Assembly: GCF_026745355.1 (NCBI RefSeq) | Contig: NC_079207.1 | Location: 10,671,764-10,735,763 of the forward strand | DNA from: Beta vulgaris subsp. vulgaris | Lineage: Eukaryota; Streptophyta; Magnoliopsida; Caryophyllales; Amaranthaceae | Length of the DNA stretch: 64,000 nt | Direction: 5' to 3' | In this document: in pieces, positions 1-11,239 of the stretch | How positions within the stretch are numbered: the stretch's first letter is position 1 | Layout: each line of letters begins with the position of its first letter | Position numbers and translations under genes: made by a program | Notes under the pieces: generated by a model | The model's input: only the letters and a program-made list of their open reading frames with translations | What the model was told of the DNA's origin: nothing | The model's database searches: none

Positions 1-1171
1 TGTGATGGGTAATTTGAAAATTACATCAAATCTTAAGGTACCTGAGAAAATTTCCCTAAATAATACTCATTGGGTATGACCGTTCGTAGAAGGTCCTTAT
101 CTAATTGCATGATATATGCTCAATTATAAAAGACCCAATGTCGACTTTGAGAACATGTTGAATCTTTGATGCCCGATTTGTCAGATAACAGTATGACCAT
201 AGACCAGCCTAATGATACCATCCTAAAATCAAATCATCGACTTACACAAAACGACCTTTTTTAAAGAGAGTCTAGCCACATACAAATAAGATATACTATC
301 AGACATATATATTAGTCATCTTTCTCCTATCTACAATGTGTAATAAACTCAATTTTGAATTATTTTCAAAACATGATCTTGCATATTGATAACTTTTAAT
401 TATGAATCATACCCATGTCTCATACCCAAAATATAACGACCACTAAGGTACTAGTAGTACTACATAATGAGGCCCATATATAATTAATTAGCATTTGCAA
501 TATTGTGACCTTGAGTAGTACAGTGTACATTATAAGGAGAAGATATTTTCCAAGGTGAGGCTTATAATTTTTCAAGATGGAAGTAGTAACTAATGTTACT
601 TATCAAGTAGTATTTGTTCTAGTGATAAGCTTGTTATGTGATCAAACTCTACTAGAAGTATTTTAGGGGATGTGATTCTCTTATCTTCTCAACTTCTAAA
701 TGAACTTACATGTGTAGCTAAATCGATCAGATTAACCTGAACGATGGTCTAATCTAGTAGGGTAGTTTTTCTACATAGTTCTTTGTGTTTTACGAATTAT
801 ACGTTGTATCCGAACTTTTTTCAACTCTCCATATTACACTCCTAAACTTTCTAAATGTCATACAAGATACCTTTACTGATAAAAAATCCTACCCCAAACC
901 TCACTTACCCTTTCATTTCTCATATCATATTCGGAACCTCAGTCAACAAACAAAGCTAAAAAAAATCCTACTCCATGTCTATAGGGTAAGAAACACTCAA
1001 AATATCCCGTCAAAAAAAAAAAAAAAACACTCAAAATATATTGTTTGATATCTTGTATTAGAATATTTTGTGTAACGTTTAAAAAATTTAGGGAGTACAA
1101 CGTAGAAATTTCAAAAAAATTGGATATAACATAAAATTTCATAAACCAAAGAGACACTACGTAGATATCTA
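1..1171. other. AT-rich intergenic DNA, no gene seen
   Basis: No conserved protein, RNA or clear transposon end was recognised. The short open frames around 785-1157 are low complexity (poly-A/poly-T derived) and overlap on both strands, so they are not called. Confidence 0.5.
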
Positions 1172-1437
1172 TCTATACTAATATATTAAAAGGCGTGCAT
1201 AAACCAGGAACGGTGCCACGTGGCGCTCTCCCTAAGGAGTTTTAGTTCATGTAGTGACATGTACAATAAAAAAAAATTAGAAATTGCGTAGTATAGGTTT
1301 TGATCCCATGACCTCAAGTTCATGTACTAAAGTTTTAACCACTAGACCAAGTTGTATTTAGTGTTATCATATCAAAGTACAATATTAATAAATGAAATTT
1401 TTTCTTACCCGGGGCATAGCCCGTGCCTAACAACTAG
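1172..1437 (+). mobile_element. Non-autonomous Helitron (266 bp)
   Basis: The element starts with TC (TCTATACTAAT) directly after an A. It ends with CTAG directly before a T, as expected for Helitron insertion between A and T. A GC-rich hairpin (GGGC-ATA-GCCC, about 1411-1421) lies about a dozen bases before the CTAG end, the usual 3' terminator position. No coding capacity is present. A tRNA-like stretch inside (aaccactagacca, about 1338) is probably family sequence or a SINE remnant. Boundaries come from structure only. Confidence 0.7.
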
Positions 1438-2009
1438 TTTATGTTAAAAAAAAAGTAATTAATGTTGCTTTGTACAAATAGAGGTGTTCAATTGGGTCAT
1501 ATTATCATCTTAGAACTTCCTCCATAGTCCATACATATTATTAATTGGAAAGAGGAGAAGAAAGTGGAGAATTGGTGCCAAATATTTAGAGCACAATAGC
1601 TACCAGTATGGGGAGGAACCTCCATTGTCTCCCTCCCACCAACTCACCAAGCCACGAACAACACATGTTTACTTTTGCACAATTAAAGACTCTAGCTCCA
1701 CTCCACAGTATCAGTAATCAGTATGGCAGTGGAAAAAAATATTAAAAGTATTTATGCGAGTAGTAATTTATTTCGACCACCATTAGTGCTTTGTCACCGC
1801 ATATTACAATTGGACCAAGAGATCACCCAATCAATATTGAAAACCACTACAAAAATAAATTGGTAGTAAATGACAAACATTTATGTACGAGTTACGATTG
1901 AATTATGTAATCGAACCATACACTCATCCATCACTTTTTTTTTTTTCAAATATAACGACATATTTCTAATAATTATGAAAAAATGACAGATTTGTAATAT
2001 CTATCAGCA
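1438..2009. other. Intergenic, no gene seen
   Basis: AT-rich sequence with short homopolymers. No protein, RNA gene or transposon terminus could be supported. Confidence 0.4.
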
Positions 2010-2021
2010 CAAATTAATATC

Positions 2022-2224
2022 AAGGTAGAGATGATATTTTAGTGGAGTGTCATCTCGAATTTTAAAACACTGCACAGAGTTCGAATCCTCATCTTAACAA
2101 TATATTGGACATTTACTTCTGGATTGTTTAGCCTTGTATTCAATCCTTGAGTTGGTGTGTCCTGCAGGCTGGAAGCATAGAAGGGGTTCGTATTCGAACA
2201 ATTATTTTCCCTAAAAAAAAAAAT
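2022..2224 (+). mobile_element. Probable tRNA-derived SINE with poly(A) tail
   Basis: A box-A-like segment (about 2039-2050) is followed about 40 bases later by a B-box-like GAGTTCGAATCC (about 2079-2090), then an unrelated body and an A-tract ending near 2224. This is the layout of a plant tRNA-head SINE on the + strand. No convincing target duplication was found, so the left edge is approximate and the copy may be old or truncated. Confidence 0.4.
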
Positions 2225-2225
2225 C

Positions 2226-2930
2226 TAGAACTAATTGTTCCGGTATGGAATAAATGGTATGGTGTGAACCGGTATCTCCTTCGTATGTAAGCCAGTTTGG
2301 TTTCCTGCAAAATAGAACACGTAAGCTAACCTCGGGGGTTGATCCGAGGAACGCCCCTCCGATGCCTAAGTCAGTAATGGGTAAACTGATAGCTCTCAAG
2401 TGGAGAATAATTGTGATTGTGAATGTACCTTATGACTCATATCAACGGGGTATTTATAGGAGCCGATAAGAGTCCTTGCTAGGAAAGGACTCTGTTCCTA
2501 TTGGCTGGATGTAATTCTATCCTCTTGGGATATAATTCTATCCTTTATTGATGCTTAACTTTAGTCCCGTAGGCGCATTTAGATAGTAACTAGATCAAGC
2601 CCAGACCCATATGAGAATGGCCCAAGGAGGAGTACCGTTAAGGTATCCTGACGAACTGGTATGACAAAGTCAACGGTTCTATGAAAAGTGCATTGATCAT
2701 GACGATTCTTATCGGTCTACGTACGACCGATATGGAACTTAATTAGCCCACATACACTAATAATAAGTTAACATTTTAGAAAATTGGAAGGATAATTTTT
2801 CTTTTATCCCCCAACCCCAAAAGAAATGAAGTTAAACTGAGATGATATTAGGGTTTGATTACTTTCGCATAGTGAAGGGAATGGTCATTTGTTATGCTAC
2901 TAGCTAATACTCAAGTTATGGTATTTGTTT
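2226..2930. repeat. Unclassified repeat-like sequence, no gene
   Basis: The segment reads like non-coding retroelement or MITE sequence rather than a gene. It includes a perfect short palindrome at about 2709-2731 (TATCGGTC / GACCGATA around TACGTAC). The 71-codon open frame at 2254-2469 has no recognisable domain and is not called. Confidence 0.3.
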
Positions 2931-2940
2931 TCTATCTAGA

Positions 2941-3519
2941 GGTCGTTTGGTTCAAGGTATGTAATGGAAAGAGAATGAAAACAAATAGAGGATAGGAATG
3001 GTAACAAAAATGATTAGTGATAGAGTATTAAACTATTCATGGGACTTCAACCATCAGCTTACGCTTTTGGTTGAGTTGAATATTTAGCGTCAGGTATGAG
3101 GGAGACATGTTCTGCATCCACACTTCAAACCCAATGGGCTCTCGTGAGAGGGGGCGTGATAGAGTATTAAACTATTCCTGGGACTCCGATCATCAGCTTA
3201 AGATTTTGGTTGAGTTGGTCCTTTGCCATGTGTCAAAGGAACAACTCAACCAAAAGGTTAAACTGATGGTTGGAGTCCCAGTAATAGTTTAATACTCTAT
3301 CAATTAGCTTTATTCGGTATTTGGTTCAAGCCATGGAATGAAAATGAAATGGTAACCATTACCACCAAATAATGTATTTTGTTACTTGAAAGGAAGGGAA
3401 GAGTAACAAATTGGAGGAGTCCATTATCACCAAGTAATTGTAATAAATTGATGAGAGGTTGAACCAAACAAAAAGAACCACGAATCAAACGTGCTCTAAG
3501 GGTATAGAGAAAATGTATG
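2941..3519. mobile_element. MITE-like element interrupted by a TRIM
   Basis: The left end (tcgtttggttcaaggta, about 2943) and the right end (gaggttgaaccaaac, about 3455, with acgtgctct further out) are roughly inverse. The sequence on both sides of the TRIM has the same composition. The TRIM at 3018-3303 splits it. No coding capacity. Exact ends and class are unsure. Confidence 0.35.
3018..3303 (+). mobile_element. Rearranged TRIM retrotransposon with a palindromic LTR pair
   Basis: Three copies of a 72-bp TG...CA LTR (begins TGATAGAGTATTAAAC) are present. The first, at 3018 to about 3079, is truncated. The second, at 3157-3228, is full length and forward. The third, at 3231-3303, is full length and inverted, so the last two form a 147-bp palindrome. 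A short internal segment (about 3085-3156) ends in a purine-rich GAGAGGGGGCG before the second LTR, like a polypurine tract. The primer-binding region is missing here but is visible in the related copy at 31 kb. The unit is flanked by a perfect 5-bp duplication, ATTAG (3013-3017 and 3304-3308). No proteins are encoded. Confidence 0.75.
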
Positions 3520-5048
3520 GTTGAATATCTATTAATATTAGAAAAATATATATATGCATAAATACGGTTCGAGCTAAATACTGACTACAAAAACTAAAAG
3601 TGCAGATATTAAGTAATAACCTTTAATCTTTAATGTAACTATTTAAATAATTAGTATAATACTATTGTTTAGTTAAAATCTTAATATATAATGCAAACAT
3701 TCAATTAATGTCAAATAAGACTTCTAAGTAAAGGTCCAATACAATTGTTTTTCAAGTCTTGATATTTAGTTGATAACATAAGGAAAATTTTGTTTAATTT
3801 GTTCTCTAATAATTATCAAAAAAAAAAAAAAATTACTCTTTGATATGGAGTATATATAGCACAAATATAAACCTTTGATCCTAGGATCCGGGTTTTTAAT
3901 TTATTTTTGCTTATTTAATCTCATTATTAGACGTTATTAGTCCTTAATTGAATTTATCCGAATTTATTAGATCTTATTTTATAAGTATGTCAATTTTTAA
4001 GCTGAACATATTAAAACTTATTAATCTTCATTAAACTTGATCAGAACTCATCAAAACTTACATTGAGTGAAAATAAAATCAACAAAACAAGCCCTAGAAT
4101 TCCAAATTATCATTCCCCACCCTCAAAGTATACGAAGAGGTATGGGAAAGTCATAGACCCATAGTCTCAATGGCTCATAGCTAGTTTGGGTTCACCTTGG
4201 TGTGGGGACTAGGGAGGGGTCTATGGTTTTTGGGAGCATCTCAGCTGATCTAAAGTTTTAAACACAAGAGTAGGTAGGTCTTTTTAATTTGGACCACATA
4301 TTATTATTTTCTTTTCTTCTTTTGTTGAGATAAGGACCCTTAATGCTCCATAATATTTATTATAAAATACAAAAAATTTCCAAAGTCAATTCTAACTAGT
4401 AATTTTTTTTAAAATCCACAGTGGTAAAAGTGTTCTACAAATTTATATTTAGTACAATCTGATGACTGATAATGTAGCAATTAACGTAATGCATGAAATT
4501 GTCCTGTAACCTAATGCATAAAATATAATTAGGTATGTTCCATAAGTACTTGAGTTGACACACACATTGATAAGAAGATAATTCGAAAATGAGTATCAGT
4601 CAAGTGTTAAAATAATTAAAAGTGTAACACTGTAACATAAAGATAGCTCATACTTTCCCCAACTCATATTAATATTGATCACACTTAGTACTTTTATGAC
4701 TATTTTGATAAATCCAATCTCTCCCAAAATTGCATTGGTTAATCATCATATTTCACCAAAGAAAATGAGTAAATTGGAGAGTAGAAAGTCAATTCAATTC
4801 AACTGTAAATATTTTTTTTTAGCACATCACCACATATCTTTAATTTATGAAATATACAAGTAATATTTATAACAATTAGTACTTCGTTCTATTTTACTTG
4901 ACAACATAATTACCAATTTTACATTCTACAATATTATACATGTCTAATTAAACATCAATTTTCTCGACTATATAATTCCAATACAATTATATTAGCACAT
5001 GAATAGTTGATTACACATACATGATACATATATCGGAATGAAAAAATA
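3520..5048. other. AT-rich intergenic DNA, no gene seen
   Basis: No conserved coding frame or RNA was recognised. Poly-A/T runs occur around 3820 and 4810. The open frame at 4675-4863 is compositionally AT-driven and is not called. Confidence 0.45.
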
Positions 5049-5216
5049 TAGTTCACATACTTTTTTTTTTTTATAGGTAAGAATAATTCTCTTGCAAGGA
5101 AGGAGGGAAAGCGGGGATCCTTTTTGCAAGGGGTGAGAATCGAACCCCTATCACAACGGTGGAAGGATGACCTTACAACCACTAGACCAACTTTGATTCT
5201 CATGTAGTTCACACAC
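5049..5216 (-). mobile_element. tRNA-derived SINE with target-site duplication
   Basis: Read on the minus strand, the head has a box A (tggtctagtggtt, complement of about 5178-5190) and a box B (ggttcgattctc, complement of about 5133-5146), the internal RNA polymerase III promoter of tRNA. A body of about 75 bases follows, then a tail of 12 A residues (T run 5061-5072 on +). The copy is bounded by tagttcacatac (5049-5060) and tagttcacacac (5205-5216), an 11/12 match that serves as the duplication. Body 5061-5204 is 144 bp. Confidence 0.8.
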
Positions 5217-5291
5217 TGACAAATAACACCTAATAATAAAACGTTTAGTTAATTACGTAATCTAATATGTACGATAAATTTCACACGCTTC

Positions 5292-5988
5292 TGTTGGAGT
5301 TTATAATAAATGTTTGTGAAGGAAACTCAAGAGTTGCTTCAAAAGAGAATGTGAAGAGTCCCACATTGATAGAATAATAGGTAGTGTAAGGAGTTTATAT
5401 ACATTACACTTTCTATACCCTTTGAGTTGTGTGACAAAAGGACTTTTAGTGGGCATGTGGTGAGTGGAGTCACCACACGCGCGCGCCGCCCGACCAGGGC
5501 CATGGGCCATGGGCCATGGGCTTGGGCTTGGGCTTGGGCTTGGGAATAAACTTAACTAAAGTTTTGGGTTAAAAATCTGTTGTTTTTAGCCAGTAATTAG
5601 GTTCCGTTTTTTCCCGGATTTCCTCCCTTAATGAGCCGTTATTTCCTAATTACGGGCCATTATCTCCTCCCACTAAGTCGGCTGGTAACCACGTTTTAAC
5701 CCTATTATCCTTTTATAAATACGTAGGTTACTGTTCTCTTAACACACAGAAAATCATAAACACCTTCTTCTTCCTCTCTCAAAATATCTTTCTGGGCAAT
5801 ATTCAAGATCGTTCTCAATCTGTTTTTCCATCTACACTGGAAACTCAGAGACCGTGTACCCCTGGAGGTTGATTGCTAAGAGGCCGTGTGTTGTAGCGGG
5901 GCAAATTCAACTTTAGGGCAGTGAATTCTTCACGCCACGGTTTTCCAGATAAGTTAAATTTATATTGTTAGCGGTTTTAGTTCCTACA
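5292..5988 (+). repeat. 5' LTR of the copia element
   Basis: Starts TGTTGGAG and ends TTCCTACA. It contains an upstream GC-rich patch (about 5475-5495), a short tandem array of GGGCCAT/GGGCTT units (about 5496-5545), and TATA-like tttataaatacg (about 5712) ahead of the probable transcription start. It differs from the 3' LTR by a handful of substitutions and small indels, mostly in the GGGCTT array. Confidence 0.93.
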
Positions 5989-6032
5989 TTCTAAAGTTGA
6001 ATTTTTCGAAATATTTTTTTTATCCCGGAACT

Positions 6033-6800
6033 ATGGCTGCTGATATTCCTAATGAAGGTACCCGTATTTTAAATGCTGTTCCTATAACCAATCCCTTTGT
6101 CCCTGATATGTCAAAGTTAGAACCTTTTGATGGGAAAAACTATAGGATGTGGTCTGATAAAATGGAATTTTTCTTGGGACAGATTGGTGTTGATTATTGT
6201 TTGTCTGTTGATGTTGCTCCTGAAAATTCTGTTAGGGATTTCGTAAAAGATAATAAGACCTGTCGTGGGATGTTATTGCATTATATGACTGCTTCCCTTT
6301 ATCTGATTTATAGTAAGTCTAAAAATGCTAAGGAGATTTGGGATGGTTTGAATGCGAAGTATGGGACTGATGATTTTGGGACTAAAAAATATGCGTGTAG
6401 TCGTTGGTTGAAATTTTCTATGAATGATGAGAAACCTGTCCTTGATCAAGTTCATGAGTATGAACATTTATGTGCTGATATTGTTGCCGAGGGTATGGCT
6501 ATTCCTGACCTTTTCCAAGCCAATTGCCTTCTAGAAAAATTGCCTGCTTCTTGGGAGAATTTTGTTCATTCCTTAAAACATAGGCAGAAAGATTTTACCC
6601 TTCAAGAGTTAGTGTCCCATATAAAAATTGAGGAGCAGAACCGTATCCAAATAAAGGGAAAATCAGTTGATCATTCTTCTAGTTCTGCTAATCTTGTGGA
6701 AACTAAGACTGCTGCAGGTAAAGGACCAAAAGGCAAAGGTCAAAATCAGTTTCATGGTACCAGGCAGAATAAAACAATTCAAGGGAAAAGGCAAATTTAA
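6033..6800 (+). pseudogene. gag: copia gag (capsid-like), frame broken before the zinc knuckle
   Basis: The frame starts at ATG 6033 (an upstream in-frame ATG at 5997 is possible but lies close to the LTR) and runs to a stop at 6798-6800, about 255 residues. The middle shows the UBN2/Retrotran_gag pattern of plant copia Gag: FDGKNYRMW near the start, then Trp/Leu-rich helices with KYG and W.NFVHSL. The N-terminus packages element RNA into virus-like particles. The CCHC zinc knuckle (CFVCGKYGHAAKEC, 6808-6849) that should end Gag lies in the next frame, so a frameshift occurred at about 6750-6790. Copia elements normally carry gag and pol in one frame, so this looks like damage rather than programmed frameshifting. 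Confidence 0.85.
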
Positions 6801-9800
6801 GGGTAACTGTTTTGTGTGTGGTAAGTATGGGCATGCTGCCAAGGAGTGCCGTCAAAGGAAGGAAACCCCAGTCAAATCCAAAGATGGCAAACCTCAAGCT
6901 AACCTTGCTGAAGATGATGATGTCATTGCTGCTGTGGTGTCCGAGGTAAATCTGGTAAGCAATGTTTCAGAATGGATCGTGGATACTGGTGCAACCCGTC
7001 ATATCTGTGCCAACAAAGAAGCGTTCCAGGAATACCAGAAAGTTCCAGAATCAGAGTGCATCTTCATGGGAAACTCAAGCACTGTGAGTGTTTTAGGCAA
7101 AGGAAAGGTTTTCCTGAAATTAACATCCGGGAAAACCATTGCTTTGCAGAATGTCCTGCATGCTCCTGATATCCGCAGAAATCTCATTTCTGGTTCACTT
7201 TTAAACAAAGCTGGGATTAAGTTATCTTTTGAATCTGATAAACTTGTATTAACCAGAAATGGTATTTTTGTGGGTAAAGGCTTTTGTAATGCTGGACTTT
7301 TTGTTTTGGATGTTGTTATTGATAATAAAAACTCTGCTGCTTCTGTTTATATTGCTGAGTCTGTTTCTTTATGGCATTCTAGACTAGGTCATGTGAATGT
7401 TGCCTCTATTAAAAGGCTAAAACAACTTAGTCTTATTTCTGACTTTAGCAATACTTCTTTTGATAAATGTGAAGTGTGTGTAGAAGCTAAGCACCCTAAG
7501 AAAGCATTCAACAAAAATGTGTCCCGTTCCTCTACTTTATTAGAGTTAGTCCATAGTGACTTAGGTGACTTTAAGAATTCCATGAGTAGGGAGGAAAGAA
7601 ATACTATATTACTTTTGTTGATGACTTTTCTCGTTATACTAAGGTTTATTTATTGAGTTCTAAGGATGAGGCAGAAGAAAAATTTCTTATTTATAAAGCC
7701 GAAGTAGAGAACCAATTGGACCTTAAGATTAAAAGGGTGAGATCAGATAGGGGTGGAGAATATGATGGTACTTCCCTTAAGAAATTTTGTGAGTCTAATG
7801 GGATTATTCATGAGGTTACACCCTTATACCCCAGAACAGAATGGAATAGCTGAGCGGAAAAATAGAACACTTAAAGATATGATGAATGCTATGCTTATTA
7901 GTTCAGGTATGCCTACTAATATGTGGGGTGAAGCTATCCTTTCTGCTTGTTATGTCCTTAATCGAGTTCCCCATAAGAAGTTAGATAAAACTCCCTATGA
8001 ATTGTGGAAAGGCTTCAAGCCGAATTTGGGATACCTCAAAGTGTGGGGGTGTTTGGGAAAGATAGGACTTCCTGACTTTCAAAGGAGTAAAATTGGACCT
8101 AAGACTGTAGATGGTATTTTTATTGGTTATGCGTCTAACAGTGCTGCATATAGACTCATTCTTAAGGATGCATCTGGTTTTGGTCCGATTAGAGAGTCAA
8201 GAGATGTTGAATTTTTTGAGCATATATTTCCTATGAAAGTTAGTTTGCAATCATGCTTGCCTGCTGCATCTTCTTCTGTTTTGCATCGTGACATTGCATC
8301 ATCTAGTGAGACCTTAGAACCTAGAAGGAGTAAGAGAGCTAGAACTGAGTCTAGTTTCGGACCTGATTTTATTACTACCTTTCTAGCTGAAAAAGAGTGC
8401 TTAGATGAGCAAGATATCAATGCTTTTGTGTTAGAAGAGAACCCGAGAACCTATGCTGAGGCCATGAGATCGGTAGACTCAAGTTTTTGGTTAGAGGCTA
8501 TTAACAGTGAAATAGAGTCTATTATGAGTAATAACACTTGGGTTTTGAACGACCTTCCTAGAGGTTGTAAGGCCATTAAGCAGTAGGTGGATTTTTACAA
8601 AGAAATGCAAGCCTGATGGGTCTTTGGATAAGTATAAGGCTAGACTTGTAGTTGGAGGGCTCGCCAAAAACAAGGGTTAGACTTCTTTGATACTTATTCT
8701 CCTGTGACCAAGGTAGCCACCATTAGAGCTTTAATTGCACTTGCATCTATTCATGATTTAATTGTGCATCAAATGGATGTGAAAACTGCATTTTTGAATG
8801 GTGAGTTAAACGAGGAGATCTATATGAAGCAACCTGAAGGATGTGAGGTTCCTGGTCAAGAGGACAAGGTATGCAAGCTTATTAGATCTTTGTATGGTTT
8901 AAAACAAGCACCAAAACAATGGTATGATAAATTCCATCAAACTATTACTTCAAATGGTTTTTTGGTAAATGATTCTGATGCTTGTGTTTATTCCAAAATT
9001 GATGAACTTGGTTGTGTTTTCATATGTCTATATGTGGATGATATGTTGATCTTTGGGACCAATATAGACGTAGTAAATACAACTAAGTGCTTCCTAAATT
9101 CTGCTTTGAGATGAAGGATTTAGGAGAGGCTGATGTTATTCTTGGAATAAAGATTACTAGAACTTCATATGGGATATCTTTAAATCAATCTCATTATATT
9201 GAGAAAATATTAAAGAAGTTTGATCAATTTGATTGTGTTCCTGTGAAAACCCCATATGATTCTAGTATTCATTTGAAAAAGAATAAAGGTGATAGTATAT
9301 CACAAGAACAATATGCAAAAATAATTGGAAGTGTAATGTTCTTGATGAATTATACTAGACCTGATATAGCTTATGCTGTTAGTAGATTGAGCAGGTATAC
9401 TCACAATCCTAATCGGAGCACTGGGTTGCCTTGATTAGATTGTTGAAGTATCTAAAAGGCACTACCAATTGGGGTCTACATTATCAAAGGACACCTTGTG
9501 TTCTTGAAGGATTTTGTGATGCTAATTGGGTGTCGGATAATGATGAGTACAATCTACTAGTGGTTATGTTTTCACTCTTGCTGGAGGAGCTATATCATGG
9601 AAATCATCAAAACAAACATGTATTGCCAAATCTACAATGGAATCTGAGTTTATTGCTTTAGAATTGGCAGGTCAAGAAGCTGAATGGATAAGGAGTTTGC
9701 TTGCTGATATTCCATTGTGGGGGAAGCCAGCTCCATCAGTTTCTATGCGGTGTGACTCGCAAGCAGCAATTGGGGTAGCGAATAATCAAGCCTATAATGG

Positions 9801-9981
9801 AAAAAGAAGGCATATTCGCTTAAGGCATGCCATAGTTAGAAATCTAATTAGAGAAAATGTGTTGTCACTCGAGTATGTAAAATCAGAGAGGAATATTGCT
9901 GATCCTCTCACCAAAGGCCTTTGTAGAAAAATGGTGCTGGAGTCAGCACAAGGAATGGGTTTAAAGCCTATTGGTGAGTGA
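6801..9981 (+). pseudogene. pol: copia pol remnant: protease, integrase, reverse transcriptase, RNase H
   Basis: The protease has the DTGATRHIC active site at about 6982. Integrase begins near 7370 with the HHCC region (WHSRLGH ... CEVC) and continues with HSDLGDF, VDDFSRY and AERKNRT; its C-terminal part has YELWKG and GYA. Reverse transcriptase shows the MDVKTAFLNGEL motif at 8774-8809 and the catalytic YVDD at 9031-9042. RNase H ends with ADPLTKGL before the stop at 9979-9981. Reading-frame changes are seen near 7595, 7835, 8585, 8680, 9105, 9430 and in 9530-9640, some compensating others. In between, the protein sequence is well conserved, so the breaks are small indels. Neither integrase nor reverse transcriptase can be made intact from this copy. 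Confidence 0.9.
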
Positions 9982-10544
9982 ATTGTGATGGATACCCTTC
10001 TTAGGAATTCCTAAGTTCAAAGGGTCAAACGAAATCACAAAACAACTCAAGTTATTATGTACTACTACCATTCCTATTAATAAAAGTGATGTAGTATTTT
10101 GTTTTAAATTACTGTTATATGTGTAAGGTTGAGTATAAGCTCTTAATAAGTTCATAGCCTTATTTGAGGTGGTTTGTGACAGTACAAACTTGATGAACTT
10201 ACCTATGTGAATGTGGGGGTTACGCCCAATCCCCTATGAGAGTCCAAAGGCTTAGGCTCTCTAGAGCATTCACGAGAATCCAGGCTAATTGTGGGGCATC
10301 TATATTATATTTGCGAGAACGTATCTTGATTTGAAAAAGGTTGAGTGCGCAACTATGTTTTGCTAACATCATGAAAGGTTCAAAGAGAAATCTACCTCTT
10401 ATGACAGTAAGACATATTTGTATGCACTGAGTGTCAATTCAAGTCCATAAGACATTGATACTTCAAAACTCAGTATCTATTGCCCAGATCATCTGTTTTC
10501 AGCCCTGTTTTTTCCTGTTTTCCTCTTTTGAATCATGTGGGGAT
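9982..10544 (+). other. Non-coding 3' internal region of the copia element
   Basis: About 560 bp between the RNase H stop and the 3' LTR with no conserved coding. It ends in tcatgtggggat, the probable polypurine tract. No extra gene (for example an envelope-like frame) is visible. Confidence 0.7.
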
Positions 10545-11234
10545 TGTTGGAGTTTATAATAAATGTTTGTGAAGGAAACTCAAGAGTTGCTTCAAAAGAG
10601 AATGTGAAGAGTCCCACATTGATAGAATAATATGTAGTGTAAGGAGTTTATATACATTCACTTTCTATACCCTTTGAGTTGTGTGACAAAAGGACTTTTA
10701 GTGGGCATGTGGTGAGTGGAGTCACCACGCGCGCCCGCCCGGTCCGGGCCTTGGGCCTTGGGCTTTGGGCTTTGGGCTTTGGGGAATAAACTTAACTTAA
10801 CTAAAGTTTTGGGTTAAAAATCTGTTGTTTTTAGCCAGTAATTAGGTTGCCGTTTTTTCCCGGATTTCCTCCCTTAATGAGCCGTTATTTCCTGATTACG
10901 GGCTTATCTCCTCCCACTAAGTCGGCTGGTAACCACGTTTTAACCCTATTATCCTTTTATAAATACGTAGGTTACTGTTCTCTTGAACACACAGAAACTC
11001 ATAAACACCTTCTTCTTCCTCTCTCAAAAATATCTTTCTGGGCAATATTCAAGATCGTTCTCAATCTGTTTTTCCATCTACACTGGAATCTCAGAGACCG
11101 TGTACCCCTGGAGGTTGATTGCTAAGAGGCCGTGTGTTGTAGCGGGGCAAATTCAACTTTAGGGCAGTGAATTCTTCACGCCACGGTTTTCCAGATAAGT
11201 TAAATTTATATTGTTAGCGGTTTTAGTTCCTACA
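10545..11234 (+). repeat. 3' LTR of the copia element
   Basis: Same start (TGTTGGAG) and end (TTCCTACA) as the 5' LTR. The GGGC(C/T)TT(T) array at about 10745-10785 has a different repeat make-up from the 5' copy, and a TTAAC unit after it is duplicated. The target duplication GCTTC follows directly. Confidence 0.93.
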
Positions 11235-11239
11235 GCTTC

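Larger units (their letters stand above)
5287..11239 (+). mobile_element. Ty1/copia LTR retrotransposon, structurally complete, coding-defective
   Basis: The element spans 5292-11234 with LTRs of 697 and 690 bp and a perfect 5-bp duplication GCTTC (5287-5291 and 11235-11239). Domain order gag, protease, integrase, reverse transcriptase, RNase H is that of Ty1/copia. A purine-rich tract (gtgggga) precedes the 3' LTR. Just after the 5' LTR the sequence (ttctaaagttgaa) does not match the usual initiator-methionine tRNA primer site TGGTATCAGAGC, and no alternative was identified. The polyprotein carries at least seven frame breaks plus stops, so the copy cannot be autonomous. The high LTR similarity suggests a fairly recent insertion, so it may have moved using proteins made elsewhere. 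Confidence 0.95.

Noticed and set aside
785..1157. Overlapping open frames on both strands
   Set aside because: They are built from poly-A/T runs and AT-rich words with no domain.
1310..1355. Possible tRNA gene in the Helitron
   Set aside because: Only fragments of A- and B-box-like sequence are present and no cloverleaf can be formed.
2254..2469. 71-codon open frame
   Set aside because: It lies in repeat-like sequence, has an antisense partner and no recognisable domain.
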